Shown piece by piece: positions 11,501-21,625 of a DNA stretch of 64,000 nucleotides. Below the pieces are notes generated by a model that made no database searches, was not told the DNA's origin, and was given only the letters and a program-made list of their open reading frames with translations. The stretch's first letter is position 1, and every line of letters starts with the position of its first letter. Position numbers and translations under genes: made by a program. The DNA is from Archegozetes longisetosus (lineage: Eukaryota > Arthropoda > Arachnida > Sarcoptiformes > Trhypochthoniidae): the NCBI GenBank assembly GCA_018873245.2, contig JAEMBT020000004.1, positions 7,295,073 through 7,359,072 of the forward strand. Reading direction: 5' to 3'.

Positions 11501-12017
11501 TTCTTACTCAAGAGTAATAAAGTCTATTAATTCTAGACTTAGCAAAGATATTTTATGCCTCCCGTACAGAGGTTGATAAAGAGAATGTTTGAACATTTTT
11601 CGAAGTTGGATGAATTTTTATAGAATTCTCTGAATTTACAAATGATATATCAAATTAAAACCCTTTAAATAGCTAGTTTGACGCATTAGTGCAAAAAATA
11701 ATTGTATTTTAGATTTAGTTTCAATCAGAAAAAGACCACTAAAAATATAACGTTAAACTAAGTCATTGCTGAAACTTATTTTTAAAAGTTATTTTAGTGA
11801 TTTTCTTCTGTCGAATTCAAAGAAATGATATTTTGATTCATAAAAATAAGAAAAAAATCTTCAAAAAAAGTTTATTTTAATCAGATTTTACTATTTAAAA
11901 TTGTTTAGTTTTACGATTTTTGCCGCTTTGAACAAATGCAAGGCGCCGGTTTCTTATAGAGTAAACTTTTTTCGGGGAATTTAATTGAAATTAAATCTAA
12001 ACCACAATTATATTCTA

Positions 12018-12548
12018 TTGGTATAATTGAAAAGTTCGTACCCTAACGGGGTTCTGATGATAATTAAACCATTTTTTGAATGTTTTATTTAAATATATCA
12101 TTTTCAAATATCGAACACAAAGTTTCAATTTTTTCTGTCGTTCTGTTTGCATTTTATGATTTTTTAAACAACAGTTGCCTGAAATAAAAATTGATTTCAA
12201 TTCTCGAGATTTTCGGGCTATTATTGGTTATTATTTTAAAAAGAAAATGTCGACCAAAGACACGGCGGAAGAAATTAATTCAGTTTTAGGGCCAAACACT
12301 GTTTCATATGAAATGGTTAAGAAATATTTAAGAGGGCGCCGATTCTCGTCCGAAGAAGAGATCGATCGGGCAGTAAATGATTTCTTCAACAGTATTACTT
12401 TGGTGAATGGCGACGGGTTTATGATAAATGGCAGGAGAGGATGAAGCGGTCATTAGTGCTCGGGGGGATTACTCTTAAGTTTTTAGTAAAAGATTTCAAT
12501 AAAATTCATTCTTCGATACTTAGGGTACGAACTTTTCAATTATACCAA
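12018..12548 (+). mobile_element. Mariner-like deletion derivative with perfect 29-bp TIRs and TA duplication
   Basis: TIRs at 12018-12046 and 12520-12548 are perfect 29-bp inverted repeats, TTGGTATAATTGAAAAGTTC then GTACCCTAA. They are flanked by TA on both sides (12016-12017, 12549-12550). The 531-bp body carries a collapsed transposase in which an N-terminal helix-turn-helix is joined to the C terminus. Confidence 0.9.
12175..12475 (+). pseudogene. Internally deleted mariner transposase
   Basis: The frame encodes a mariner-type N terminus (FRAIIGYYFKKKMSTKDTAE, then SYEMVKKYL) that passes in frame straight into the C-terminal region (GRRFSSEEEIDRAVNDFF). The DD[D/E] catalytic domain is gone, yet the junction stays open. 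The printed frame ends at 12444. Beyond a one-base shift near 12418, the expected C-terminal FYDKWQERM is legible, followed by a second shift. No ATG other than an internal or non-standard start is evident. It cannot be catalytic and depends on other elements for movement. Confidence 0.8.
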
Positions 12549-12775
12549 TATATCTATTATATACCAAGTTAAAGCTATTTAAAAGAACTTTAATTTGATA
12601 TATCGTTTACTAAATTCAGAAAACTCTATAAAAAGTTACTCAATCTCAAAAATGCCCATATATTTTCTTTATCAACATCTGTATATCGATATCCGTTTAC
12701 TTATAAAAAGGTTTCATCCCATGCCTACTCTAAAAATTAAGATTTCTTGCTTAAATTATTTTATTACTCATTGAA

Positions 12776-13543
12776 ACTTAGATAAGTTATATGAATGATA
12801 GGATTTTCAATGATATGCCAAGGACTTTTTAACACGAAAGTAAACTTTCCATATAATAGATTAGCACATAAACTATCAAAGGGTAAACAACAAATTTATT
12901 TAATAAAACTTTCAATAAAGATAAACATTAAATGAATAACGCTTTATATATTTAATGACGACATTTTTCTTTTCATCGAATGAATCAATAACAAGTCGTC
13001 GAAAGAAGTCAAACACTTGTATATCGAAGATAACTATTGATGTAAGTCGCAAAAATGACTTTCTATTTATATAAAGATTCTAAAATTGACTACCAAATTT
13101 TTCGTACGCACTCAAGTTTATTCAATCAAAATATGATTCTCTTATGAATGAAAAACGCTTTTAAAAGCTCAGACATATCAATAATGATCTTACCCTTCAT
13201 ATATTAAAATGTCATTTCAGGGATAAATTCAAATTATGCATATCATATTAATGTTCTAGAATTCTTATTTCCTAATGTTTGATTAACTCTTATAGAGAAA
13301 GTCTTTGAAAGAAATTTAAACTAAACAAATCATTTTGCTTTTATCTAAAACATATTCAATTTCTCAAGTCACTTGAAGTTCCAGTTTATATCGTAACCAG
13401 TTAAGACTTGTCTTTGTGATAGCAATTTAATGTAAAGCATCACAACCCTGGACAAGCACTCACTAATCTTACACTTTGATAAATCATATTTGCGCAGCAG
13501 AATTCGATATGGAAAGTCACATAACCTTACTTTTGTTATCTTT
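12776..13543. other. Intergenic, no gene seen
   Basis: AT-rich sequence without a credible frame or repeat structure. Confidence 0.5.
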
Positions 13544-13547
13544 ATAT

Positions 13548-14078
13548 TGCAGAGGTTTTATTTTAATTTGTTCTCTGATGGGTTCGACAATTTAAACTTA
13601 CACACAGTTTAAAGAAAATCAAAAGTTTATTTATAAAAAAAAAGAAATGTTTATACAAATAAAAGAGTTAAGTATTGAAAACTTTGGATCTCAAATATAC
13701 ACTTATTATAGTAAGTGTTGGTTACTTTTAGAGATCACTCAATCTGAAGAGTTTGGGAAGTGAAGAGTAAGAGTCTCTTCGCTCCTTTATATAGGACCAG
13801 GAGCTGTTGACGTGCCAATGAAAAATCTCCCAGAAACATCTATTGTTGGTCACTAACTGACCAACTACTAATTGAGGACACGTTGGTGACCTCGTTACTC
13901 TTTTAGAACATTTTCTTTAGAATTCGTATTTGAAGAAAAGAGGACACAAACAACCCTGTCCTACATCCAGTGGTCAGTCTGTGCCCTTAGGCTACAATGA
14001 TGGGCAAGAAAGTAGGACATCGTTTAATTGACCTGAATACTGTGAGATCGAAAACCCAGATCTGTTTTTGATCTCACA
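13548..14078 (-). mobile_element. Probable solo LTR
   Basis: On the minus strand this 531-bp segment begins TGTGAGATC and ends CTGCA. A TATA-like CCTATATAAAG sits mid-way, and an AATAAA-rich stretch follows in the last third, as in U3-R-U5. ATAT occurs immediately outside both ends (13544-13547, 14079-14082), compatible with a 4-bp target duplication. No internal retroviral-type coding region adjoins it. In AT-rich DNA the ATAT match is weak evidence, and the first 38 bp also form an imperfect hairpin. Confidence 0.5.
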
Positions 14079-14174
14079 ATATCTTAATCACTACGGTACA
14101 AATTTTATTTTTAGCTATTCAAATTTTCATTTAACATTATCTGTTCATAAAAAAAGTTTACATTAACTACTATT

Positions 14175-15090
14175 ATGCAAAGAGTCAAGATTTCAGAAGA
14201 ATCATCTAAAAAGCTTTATACACATGTATACAAGCCTGCAGATGATACATATTTACTGATAGACTCTCTCGAAAAGGATTTGGAATTCATCAAATCACAA
14301 GTAAAGCCCGAGGTATTTTTAGAAATCGGTGGCGGATCAGGTATTGTTATTAATACATTAGCTAACACATTTGGAGTCAACAATAATGAAAAGTATTTGT
14401 AAGTAAAAGTTTATTCAGAAACTTTAAAGTTATTGTGATTCGATCCTATTCTTTATCACATATACTTCAAAACTATAGTCTTCAAAAATTTATGATTAAA
14501 ATCCTACAATTTGATCCCACAGCCTTTTAGTTAATTGATAAAATATTAATTCTAGTAATAAATATCACTAAACAAATTACGTAGTTATTTATTTCATTTT
14601 ATAAAATATTCCCAATATGATTCTCATATTCAGCGCAACGGATGTAAATCCACATGCGATTGAATTGATACTCGAAAATGCAAAATACAACAAGATTGAA
14701 GGAGTTAACGTCATAAAAACGGATTTAGTTGAGGCTGTAAAAGATATGCTCAAGAATAAGGTGGATGTCCTGGTGTCGAACCCACCATTTGAGCCGTCAC
14801 CACAAGACGAAGTGGGAGATCCATCAGTGAAGATTTCATGGTGTGTAGGACCGACTGGTAGAGCGATTATTGATAGAATTCTACCTGAATTACCAGATCT
14901 AGTATCTCAGAAAGGCGTCATATACATGATGATGATAAAAGATAACGGAATTGATGACATCATTAATATCATGAAAAGCTACGGTTTCTATCATAAAGTG
15001 ATATTAGAGAAAAACGGAAATACTAGTTCATTCTACAACAGAATTTACTATCAATATTGCATTCGGTTCAGTAAAACTGATTACGACTAA
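14175..15090 (+). CDS. N6AMT1: N6AMT1/HEMK2-type glutamine methyltransferase
   Basis: The family methylates the GGQ glutamine of translation release factor eRF1, with TRMT112 as cofactor. Two exons, 14175-14398 and 14634-15090, join in phase to give 226 residues; the human protein has 214. The start ATG precedes the conserved VYKPADDTYLLIDSLEKD. Motif I is FLEIGGGSG, the post-I acidic residue is in ATDVNPHA (created by the splice), and the catalytic motif IV reads SNPPFEPSPQDEVGDP. Downstream, GRAIIDRILPELPDL matches the family. Family members normally have NPPY here; this one has NPPF, still compatible with substrate stacking. The 235-nt intron is ordinary. The upstream LTR ends about 100 bp before the ATG and could influence transcription. 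Confidence 0.9.
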
Positions 15091-15380
15091 AATAATATCT
15101 ATTTTAATGATAATAATTAGAGATTGAGAAAATAATACTAAATATAGAGCATTATTATGAATGAATATTGCTTATAATTTTAATCAAAGTAATTTAATTG
15201 AAGTTTATTTAGTAATTCTTATTGAATTCTCTCACAACAGATTTAATTAAAAACTTAACCTATTTTTCATAATTGAGCACAATAGAAAGTCATACTTTGA
15301 TAAAAAAAATTTAAAATTAATTACAGTTCATCCAAACCTCGATATTGTTGAATAATAAAGATAAATAATCAATTAATACA

Positions 15381-15875
15381 AGGTTGTTCAAGACCTTTCG
15401 CCGGTATGCTGGAGTAAAAACGGCTACAGATAGAAGTTTAGCGTAAAATTTATTTGGTTAAGTATAAAAAACGGAACTAATACACATTATTTAATGATAG
15501 TAAGACCACCATTTGTGTTGTGTACAGCTTCAAGTCTCTATGGATAAGAAAGAAGAAAATAGTTTCATTTTTGAGTGATTTCAACACATCAATCACATGA
15601 TTTTTCGAAGTTTCATAAGAAAGTTGTGTGAACCAGTTTCTGAAGGCATTTTTATCTCCACTCTATCCTTAATTATTGGTATAACGTTCTCGGCAGGACT
15701 CAAATCGGGAGAACTTCCAGGCCAAATGTCACTACCCCAAAAAACAGTTTTAGATTTCGGTTTGAAACCGCATAAATTATTCCTGTTTGATAGTATACTA
15801 AAAAGTAAATTTTGACTAGTTAGTATTTATAGCCGTTTATTCCCCAGCATACTAGCAAATAGTCTTGAACAACCC
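15381..15875 (-). mobile_element. Tc1-like deletion derivative with transposase remnant
   Basis: Inverted termini GGTTGTTCAAGAC...GGTATGCTGG (left) and their complement (right, 15830-15875) match over about 45 bp with mismatches. The minus strand of the interior reads FWGSDIWPGSSPDLSPAEN then PIIKDRVE, the C-terminal catalytic motif of Tc1/mariner transposases, followed after a frameshift by a Tc1-like tail resembling RLEAVHNTNGG. The N-terminal two thirds are missing. A TA duplication is not clear at the right end. Confidence 0.8.
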
Positions 15876-16176
15876 AGTGCATGATTATTAGGATCATATG
15901 GTTGAGTAATAAGCTGTTATAAGTAAAAGGCGCATTCTACTTTTTATCTAATCTCTAGGTGTCATTAACAATGCAGATGCTAATGTGCATCCGTTTCTCA
16001 TTAGCTTTTCTCAGAATATTTTGCGGATAAAAAGATTATGCCCATGAGATTAGATCAGTTCTTATGTATTTTCAGCTTGTAGACTGAGAGTCACTCGAAA
16101 TATTGTCCCTTAAGTACTCCTGCGAATATAGACTATTCTATGACTCAATATGAAACTGTTTTATATGAAACTCAAT

Positions 16177-16181
16177 ATGTA

Positions 16182-16275
<94 letters not shown>
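16177..16275. repeat. Compound (TG)n(GA)n microsatellite
   Basis: A TG tract passes directly into a GA tract, about 100 bp in total, with almost no interruptions. Confidence 0.97.
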
Positions 16276-16276
<1 letters not shown>

Positions 16277-16920
16277 AATACAATAAATTTCATATTTAAA
16301 AATATCAAAAAGTTTAGTAATAACTTATAAGTATATAACTTTATGAATAAACATTGACTTAAATGTTAGAACCTTTTGATAGTACAGTCGGTCGAAAAAA
16401 GTTATGCATAGATCCCGGATTAATCTCTGATGCGTTTGGATAAGATAAGAGGGACGAGACAGAAATTGAAACCATAAGTTTATAGCGTCAAATTATAGCA
16501 TTACCCAGTAATTAAAAAACATAATATGAGTAATGTTATTCGTAGCTGAAGTCAGTTTATTTGATATTCATAAGTTATAGAATGAAAGTTACTGATAAGA
16601 TATATCAAACTATTTCAATCAAAATAGTTCAACAGTTAACTGTGATTCAATTTAAATAATTTTAATGATGAGTCGGACCGCTCTCTTGAGTTATCACTTC
16701 TTGTAACAGATGTGGCATTGACTCAACTACAAAGATGAGTCAAAGTCTATTTTATCAGAGTTTCAAACTAATTTTTTAAATTTTCAATTATAGATTAATA
16801 TCACTAAACGTAGTACAGATCTAAATGAGTTGTTGAGCCCTTAGGTTTATCAACTCTTCTGCATCTTTTTAGTGATGACAAATACATAACTTTTATCTGT
16901 CGACGGTACACTATAATATA

Positions 16921-17969
16921 GTACTGTATTGCAAATAATAAATCGATCATACCCCTACAATAGCACTTATTTACATATATAATCAGTGCTCCTTTAAGTA
17001 CTAATAAAAGGAGTAAACATTAATATGCACACAAAATATGCATTTAATTGACATACACTCAGTTCAAAAACTAACTGCCGGGTTTCAAACCTCTATAACT
17101 TTTTAATGTATTAACCGATTTTGACGCGGTTTTCATTCAAATAAAGAAAAACTCCCCCGATTAACGATTATAACGATTAATATGCTAAATTTATGAAAAT
17201 ATTAAGAAAAAGATTTTTAAACAAAATTTGTTTTTATAAGGGGGTTAGTAAGATTTCGCTTAATCGCCTATCAAGCCAATATGGGTATCAAATTAAAGCT
17301 TATGAAGAATAGAATTGAAAACAAAAAGAAATTTTCAAAAATATAAAGGCTGAGAGGAGATATGAATTTTTAAAGATTGATGTCTAAAAACAAAAGTGGT
17401 TGCAACATATCGATGTGGGTATCAAATGAAAGCTTATGAAGTACAAATTCGGGAATAAGTAGAATTTTTCAAAAATATGAAGGCTGAGAAGAGATATGAA
17501 TTTTTAATGGTTGACGTCAAAAAATTAAATACATTTAAAAATGCATATCTCCTCTCAGTCTTCATATTTTTGAAAAATTCTTTGTTTTCAATTCTATTCT
17601 TCATAAGCTTTAATTTGATACCCATATTGGCTTGGTAGGCTATTAGGCGAAATCTGACTAACCCTCTTGTAAAAACAAAATTTTGTTTAAAAATCATTTT
17701 TGTAAATTTCCATAAATTTAGCATGTTAATCGGGGGAGTTTTTCTTTATTTGAATGAAAACCGCGTCAAAATCGGTTAATACATTAAAAAGTTATAGAGG
17801 TTTGAAACCCGGCAGTTAGTTTTTGAACTGAGTGTATATCAATTAAATGCATATTTTGTGTGCATATTAATGTTTACTCCTTTTATTAGTACTTAAAGGA
17901 GCACTGATTATATATGTAAATAAGTGCTATTGTAGGGGTATGATCGATTTATTATTTGCAATACAGTAC
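16921..17969. mobile_element. 1.05-kb near-perfect palindrome (foldback element)
   Basis: Left arm 16921-17375 and right arm 17535-17969 are inverted copies with few differences. The outermost 28 bp (GTACTGTATTGCAAATAATA...) match perfectly. The spacer of about 160 bp contains a third partial copy of the inner arm ('gggtatcaaat.aaagcttatgaag'). TA lies next to CTGTATTGC at both ends, so a TA target duplication is possible. The frame on the minus strand at 17434-17724 is an arm artefact. No transposase signature was seen. Confidence 0.9.
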
Positions 17970-18042
17970 ATTCATACACACGCACGCACACAAACGCTTG
18001 CATATAATTTATGACAAGCATCTAATGAATGGAGTGAAAAGG

Positions 18043-18945
18043 AGAATGCCAAACTCTTTTTATTTTGTACCTCCAGTGCGCCGCAGCGCCACCTATGTCA
18101 ATCGATAGATCTCAACGAGTACTAAAATAATATGTAGGTTGTAGCTCAATTCGGACATTCCTGTGGCCTGTAGTGACCATCCAGGTTTTGACCAACAGGT
18201 GCTTTTTCGCTTGTATTGAAGTGGTCACAGTTCAGATTTCTACGAATTTGGTGTCGTCCGACTCAGAATGATGAGTAGAGTCCAAATAGCTTGCTTTCGA
18301 AGTGCGGAGGTCAAAGGTTACAGAGTTATTCGCAATTAGCGTTATTCGCAATTAGGTTAGTCCATTATTTATTGGCCGATCTTTATGAACGTGGCATTAT
18401 TTAGTGTAGAATAAAGAGCTGAGTCGAGTAATGTTCATCTCATACGGATATCATATCTTATTCAAAAGATATTGGCGAACAATTTAATTTTTCATGTCCC
18501 AGAACACGCGAATGAAGGTTTGGGGTGGTACCCTCTCAAATAAAGCCCGCGCTGGAGATTTAGGTAGAGGGTCTCCAGTTACAAATATGCTACAGTCTCC
18601 CTTCCAGTCAATGCCGTCAGTCGAGGTTACAAATGCTTTAGGTTTTAACGAGTCATTATTTGCTTTTGTTCTTTACAATTTGCTTTGTTTCATTGTTTTT
18701 TATCATTTTATTCTTTGTTATGTATTCAAACTGAAAATATATTTCATTTCTCTCATTTAATTCAAAAAAATTGCAAAAAACGCATGCTTTGAATATAACT
18801 TTTATGGACACTAGGAGCCACAGCGATGTCCAGATTAAGCTAAAATATATATATATATTATTTGAGTACATGTTAAGATCTATCAATTTACACAAGTGGG
18901 GCTGCAGCGCATCGGAGGGACAAAATGAGCATTCTCTTTTTGATC
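18043..18945. mobile_element. Foldback/TIR element, family 'gcgccactgcgcc', copy 2
   Basis: Arms at about 18043-18185 and 18785-18945 are diverged inverted copies. They share AGAATGC, the GCGCCGC.GCGCCAC core, 'attgatagatct' and, further in, 'ggacat..ctgtgg'. The same arm sequence bounds the element at 2359-3385. The interior, including a weak frame at 18494-18760, has no recognised protein. Confidence 0.7.
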
Positions 18946-19469
18946 TTTCCTTTGAATATAAAAATCCTAGAATACCTAATGATTCAAATAAATAAAATCT
19001 AAGAGCATGTCGTAGCCCACAAAACTGTCCTAAATCTTTTACAGTAAAATCTAATATAGATACCTTAATATTATTTGCAGATACAATAAAAACAAAAGAG
19101 AGGAAGTTTGACGTTTGAAAACGTAACCAAATTTTCGCTTAAACTACAGTTACAGAATCTAATATGAGTTGTTTGATTATTTTAAATTATGATTAAAACT
19201 GAATTCCAATAGTTCAAACGCATAACTATAATGTTAATAAAAGATTTAGGGTATAAATTTAGGGAGATCCATTTACGGTCCAATTGGGAGTAGACTCATT
19301 GGCCCGATTTTAACTTCAAAGATCATCAAGAGATTTTCGGATGACGATGGCTATGATTAGCGAATGTAGACGATCCAGAGCTAGAGCAGTGCAGCCACAG
19401 CTCATGCTCAGTAAATGCACTCCAAGCAGTCCTCATGCAAAGTCGCGTCCCGATTGAGTCATCTGCTCG

Positions 19470-19760
19470 GAGAAAGCATGTGTAGGGTGGATGGAGTCTC
19501 GAGTGAATGAGGGGAAGATAGGTGGCGCAGATTCGGTGGCCGAGGTCGATGAGGCCAGGATCGACCGCCGAAAATATAACCGCGGGCGTCTTGTCCAGGA
19601 AACCTGGGTGCTTGGCATCATCGATGTTCACACACGGGACTTAGGATCGAGGTGTGTCCGGGTAACCGTCGAGACGCTGAGATATTGTTGGTCATCATTG
19701 GTCGACATGTCGAAGTGGGAACGACGGTTATTACGGACTGTTGGAGGTCCTATAGTTGAC
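19470..19760 (+). pseudogene. Merlin (IS1016/ISXO2-like) transposase fragment
   Basis: The plus-strand translation reads GADSVAEVDEARIDRRKYNR then GRLVQETWVLGIIDVHTR, the first DDE-type catalytic segment of Merlin transposases (VEIDE, RKYNRGR, WVFGG in relatives). After a frameshift near 19645, another frame continues with RHVEVGTTVITDCWRSYS, the segment holding the next catalytic aspartate. The fragment is GC-richer than its surroundings. N and C termini and TIRs were not found, so it is a dead remnant. Confidence 0.82.
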
Positions 19761-19779
19761 TTGACGCCTTAGGCTTCCA

Positions 19780-20300
19780 GCACCTAACGGTTAATCACTC
19801 GTGCCACTTTGTCAACCCTGACCCTTGGGCCAACGCCCAAAGAATTGAGTCGTCCTGGCGTACCGAAAGAAGTCTTGGTCAACCATCTCTGCGAATATCT
19901 TTGGTAACGCGACATCAAACGTCGCGGCGCTGACCTGTTCGCAGAGATGATTCAGTTACTCAAGAACTTCTCCGCAGGTCACTGAGATTTATGGCGCCAA
20001 AAGGGCCTTTTTCAAGGCCCCGGGTAGGTAAGATCATCCCGGTCAACAAAACTGATCGAGGTGGATAAAATCCAACCCCTCTTCCGCGTAGTATCTACTG
20101 GGCTTAGCGAACAGGGTTCTGGTTTTGGTTTGGTTATAGCATGAGCTCAAAAACCCAAATATTTGAATTTCTAATTCACGAAATCGTGTCCGGCTACCCG
20201 CGCACGCGCACGTATATATATATAGCACGAGATACATATACGTGCGCCCGGGGGGTGTAGCTAGACCTGATTTTGTCCACATTTTTCCCATGTCCCTTAT
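19780..20300. other. GC-richer block beside the Merlin remnant
   Basis: Continues the compositional anomaly of the Merlin fragment and includes a purine-pyrimidine run 'cgcgcacgcgcacgtatatata'. Likely older transposon sequence; no gene was recognised. Confidence 0.35.
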
Positions 20301-21600
20301 CTGGGGCCACCTTTATTGGAATCCTCGGCCCCCAAAATGGATAAAAAAAAGCCATTCTTATAACGATACTGATCCGGGCCGAAACTATACTGAGATGAAT
20401 TACACTTTGTGTATAGCTTTCGCTTATGTCCTTTCAGTTCATCTTGCTCTACAACCTAAAGTTCAACATAACTCACACTTAGGTATACAATCACTAAAAG
20501 CATATAAAGCTTTAAATATATTAAAGCGGAGTTCATTTGCATTTCAGTAACGCATCAACGTAATCCTTTTGTATTTTTACATCAATTGTATTTTAGTGTG
20601 AAATCTATGTTTTGTTAGTGTATTTCAATTAGAACTAATAATGTATTTTATGTATTCATTCGCTTTGCATTAACCGTTGTCAACAAGTCGATTGTTCCAC
20701 AAGTGTTATATCTCGCCAATAAACAGTCTCAGAACATACGGACCATAACAATACTATCCCCTTTTTATGGTATCCAAAGTATTTTATATGCAAAACTGTC
20801 TTGTTTTTGTGTAATTAAAAGAGTGAGTGATGAAAAAAATGCAGTGCACTCCTTCATAAGAGGCCCTTGCAGTTATACTATTTTAACATCTTTTATAATA
20901 ATTGCAGATGCTGGAACCAAAGGTATTATGATAAGATTACTAACACATTACACAACTTATGAAAAATGGTTCATAGCACTTCACTATTGCATTTGAATAC
21001 TGCAAATCAAGGATATAAAATATAAAAAAGGTTTGTTTATGAAAAAGTGCTGAAATCAGGGATGGGACCCTTTCTTTTTATGCGACCGGAGGTCTAAGTA
21101 CACAGAACTCAGTGTTAAAGAGCGTGTTTTCCCTTTGTTAAAGTGCTTGAGTGAGTTCAATTTTAGGTAGTGCTAATAGAGCAACTGTGTTTTGGAAGAA
21201 GTAACTAATGATATAACCGAAGATGCATCAATTTAACTTTTAAAATTTAAATTATCGGAAAATATAAATAAAATTAAATGGATTAAACTTCAAAATGAAA
21301 AATTGGTTCTTTATGAAACAGAACTGACTAGTTATAAAATATATTAGAATGCTATCAATTCGAAGATAAAGATGAAATTCGAGGAAATATATATTTGAAA
21401 CAAATATCTACTTGAAAAAATAGGCTTAGATAAATTATTGATTGTAAACTTTGATGCTAACCAATTGTGAAGTTGAAAGCGCATATAATTCTTAGAACAA
21501 TGATATAAAAAATTTCACTCTTCAATAGAAGATAAGCACTTTGCTTGAGTACTTAAGTTGTGGTTTTGACTCGGATCACTTCAATTTCTAGTATTTCTGT
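20300..21600. other. Intergenic upstream of the NIDO gene
   Basis: Only short frames without recognised motifs. The promoter of the NIDO gene presumably lies at the right end. Confidence 0.4.
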
Positions 21601-21625
21601 TTAAGTTGAATCACAACCTATCACG

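Larger units (their letters stand above)
11505..12775. mobile_element. Old long inverted-repeat element hosting the mariner derivative
   Basis: Arms at about 11505-11690 and 12565-12775 are diverged inverted copies. Both contain 'ggttgataaagagaatgt'-like and 'gatatatcaaattaaa' strings plus 'tttaaatagct'. The mariner derivative (12018-12548) lies between them, so the outer repeat is the older one. Boundaries are approximate. Confidence 0.6.

Noticed and set aside
15597..15815. 72-codon plus-strand frame
   Set aside because: It is antisense to the Tc1 transposase remnant; the minus strand carries the SPDLSPAEN motif.
17434..17724. 96-codon minus-strand frame in the palindrome
   Set aside because: It lies across the spacer and right arm of the foldback element, has low-complexity composition and matches the arm repeat, so it is a by-product of the palindrome.
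18494..18760. 88-codon frame inside the foldback element
   Set aside because: No recognisable motif; the second half is a hydrophobic low-complexity stretch from the arm region.
19326..19631. 101-codon minus-strand frame over the Merlin remnant
   Set aside because: The plus-strand frames encode recognisable Merlin catalytic segments; the minus frame has no family resemblance.
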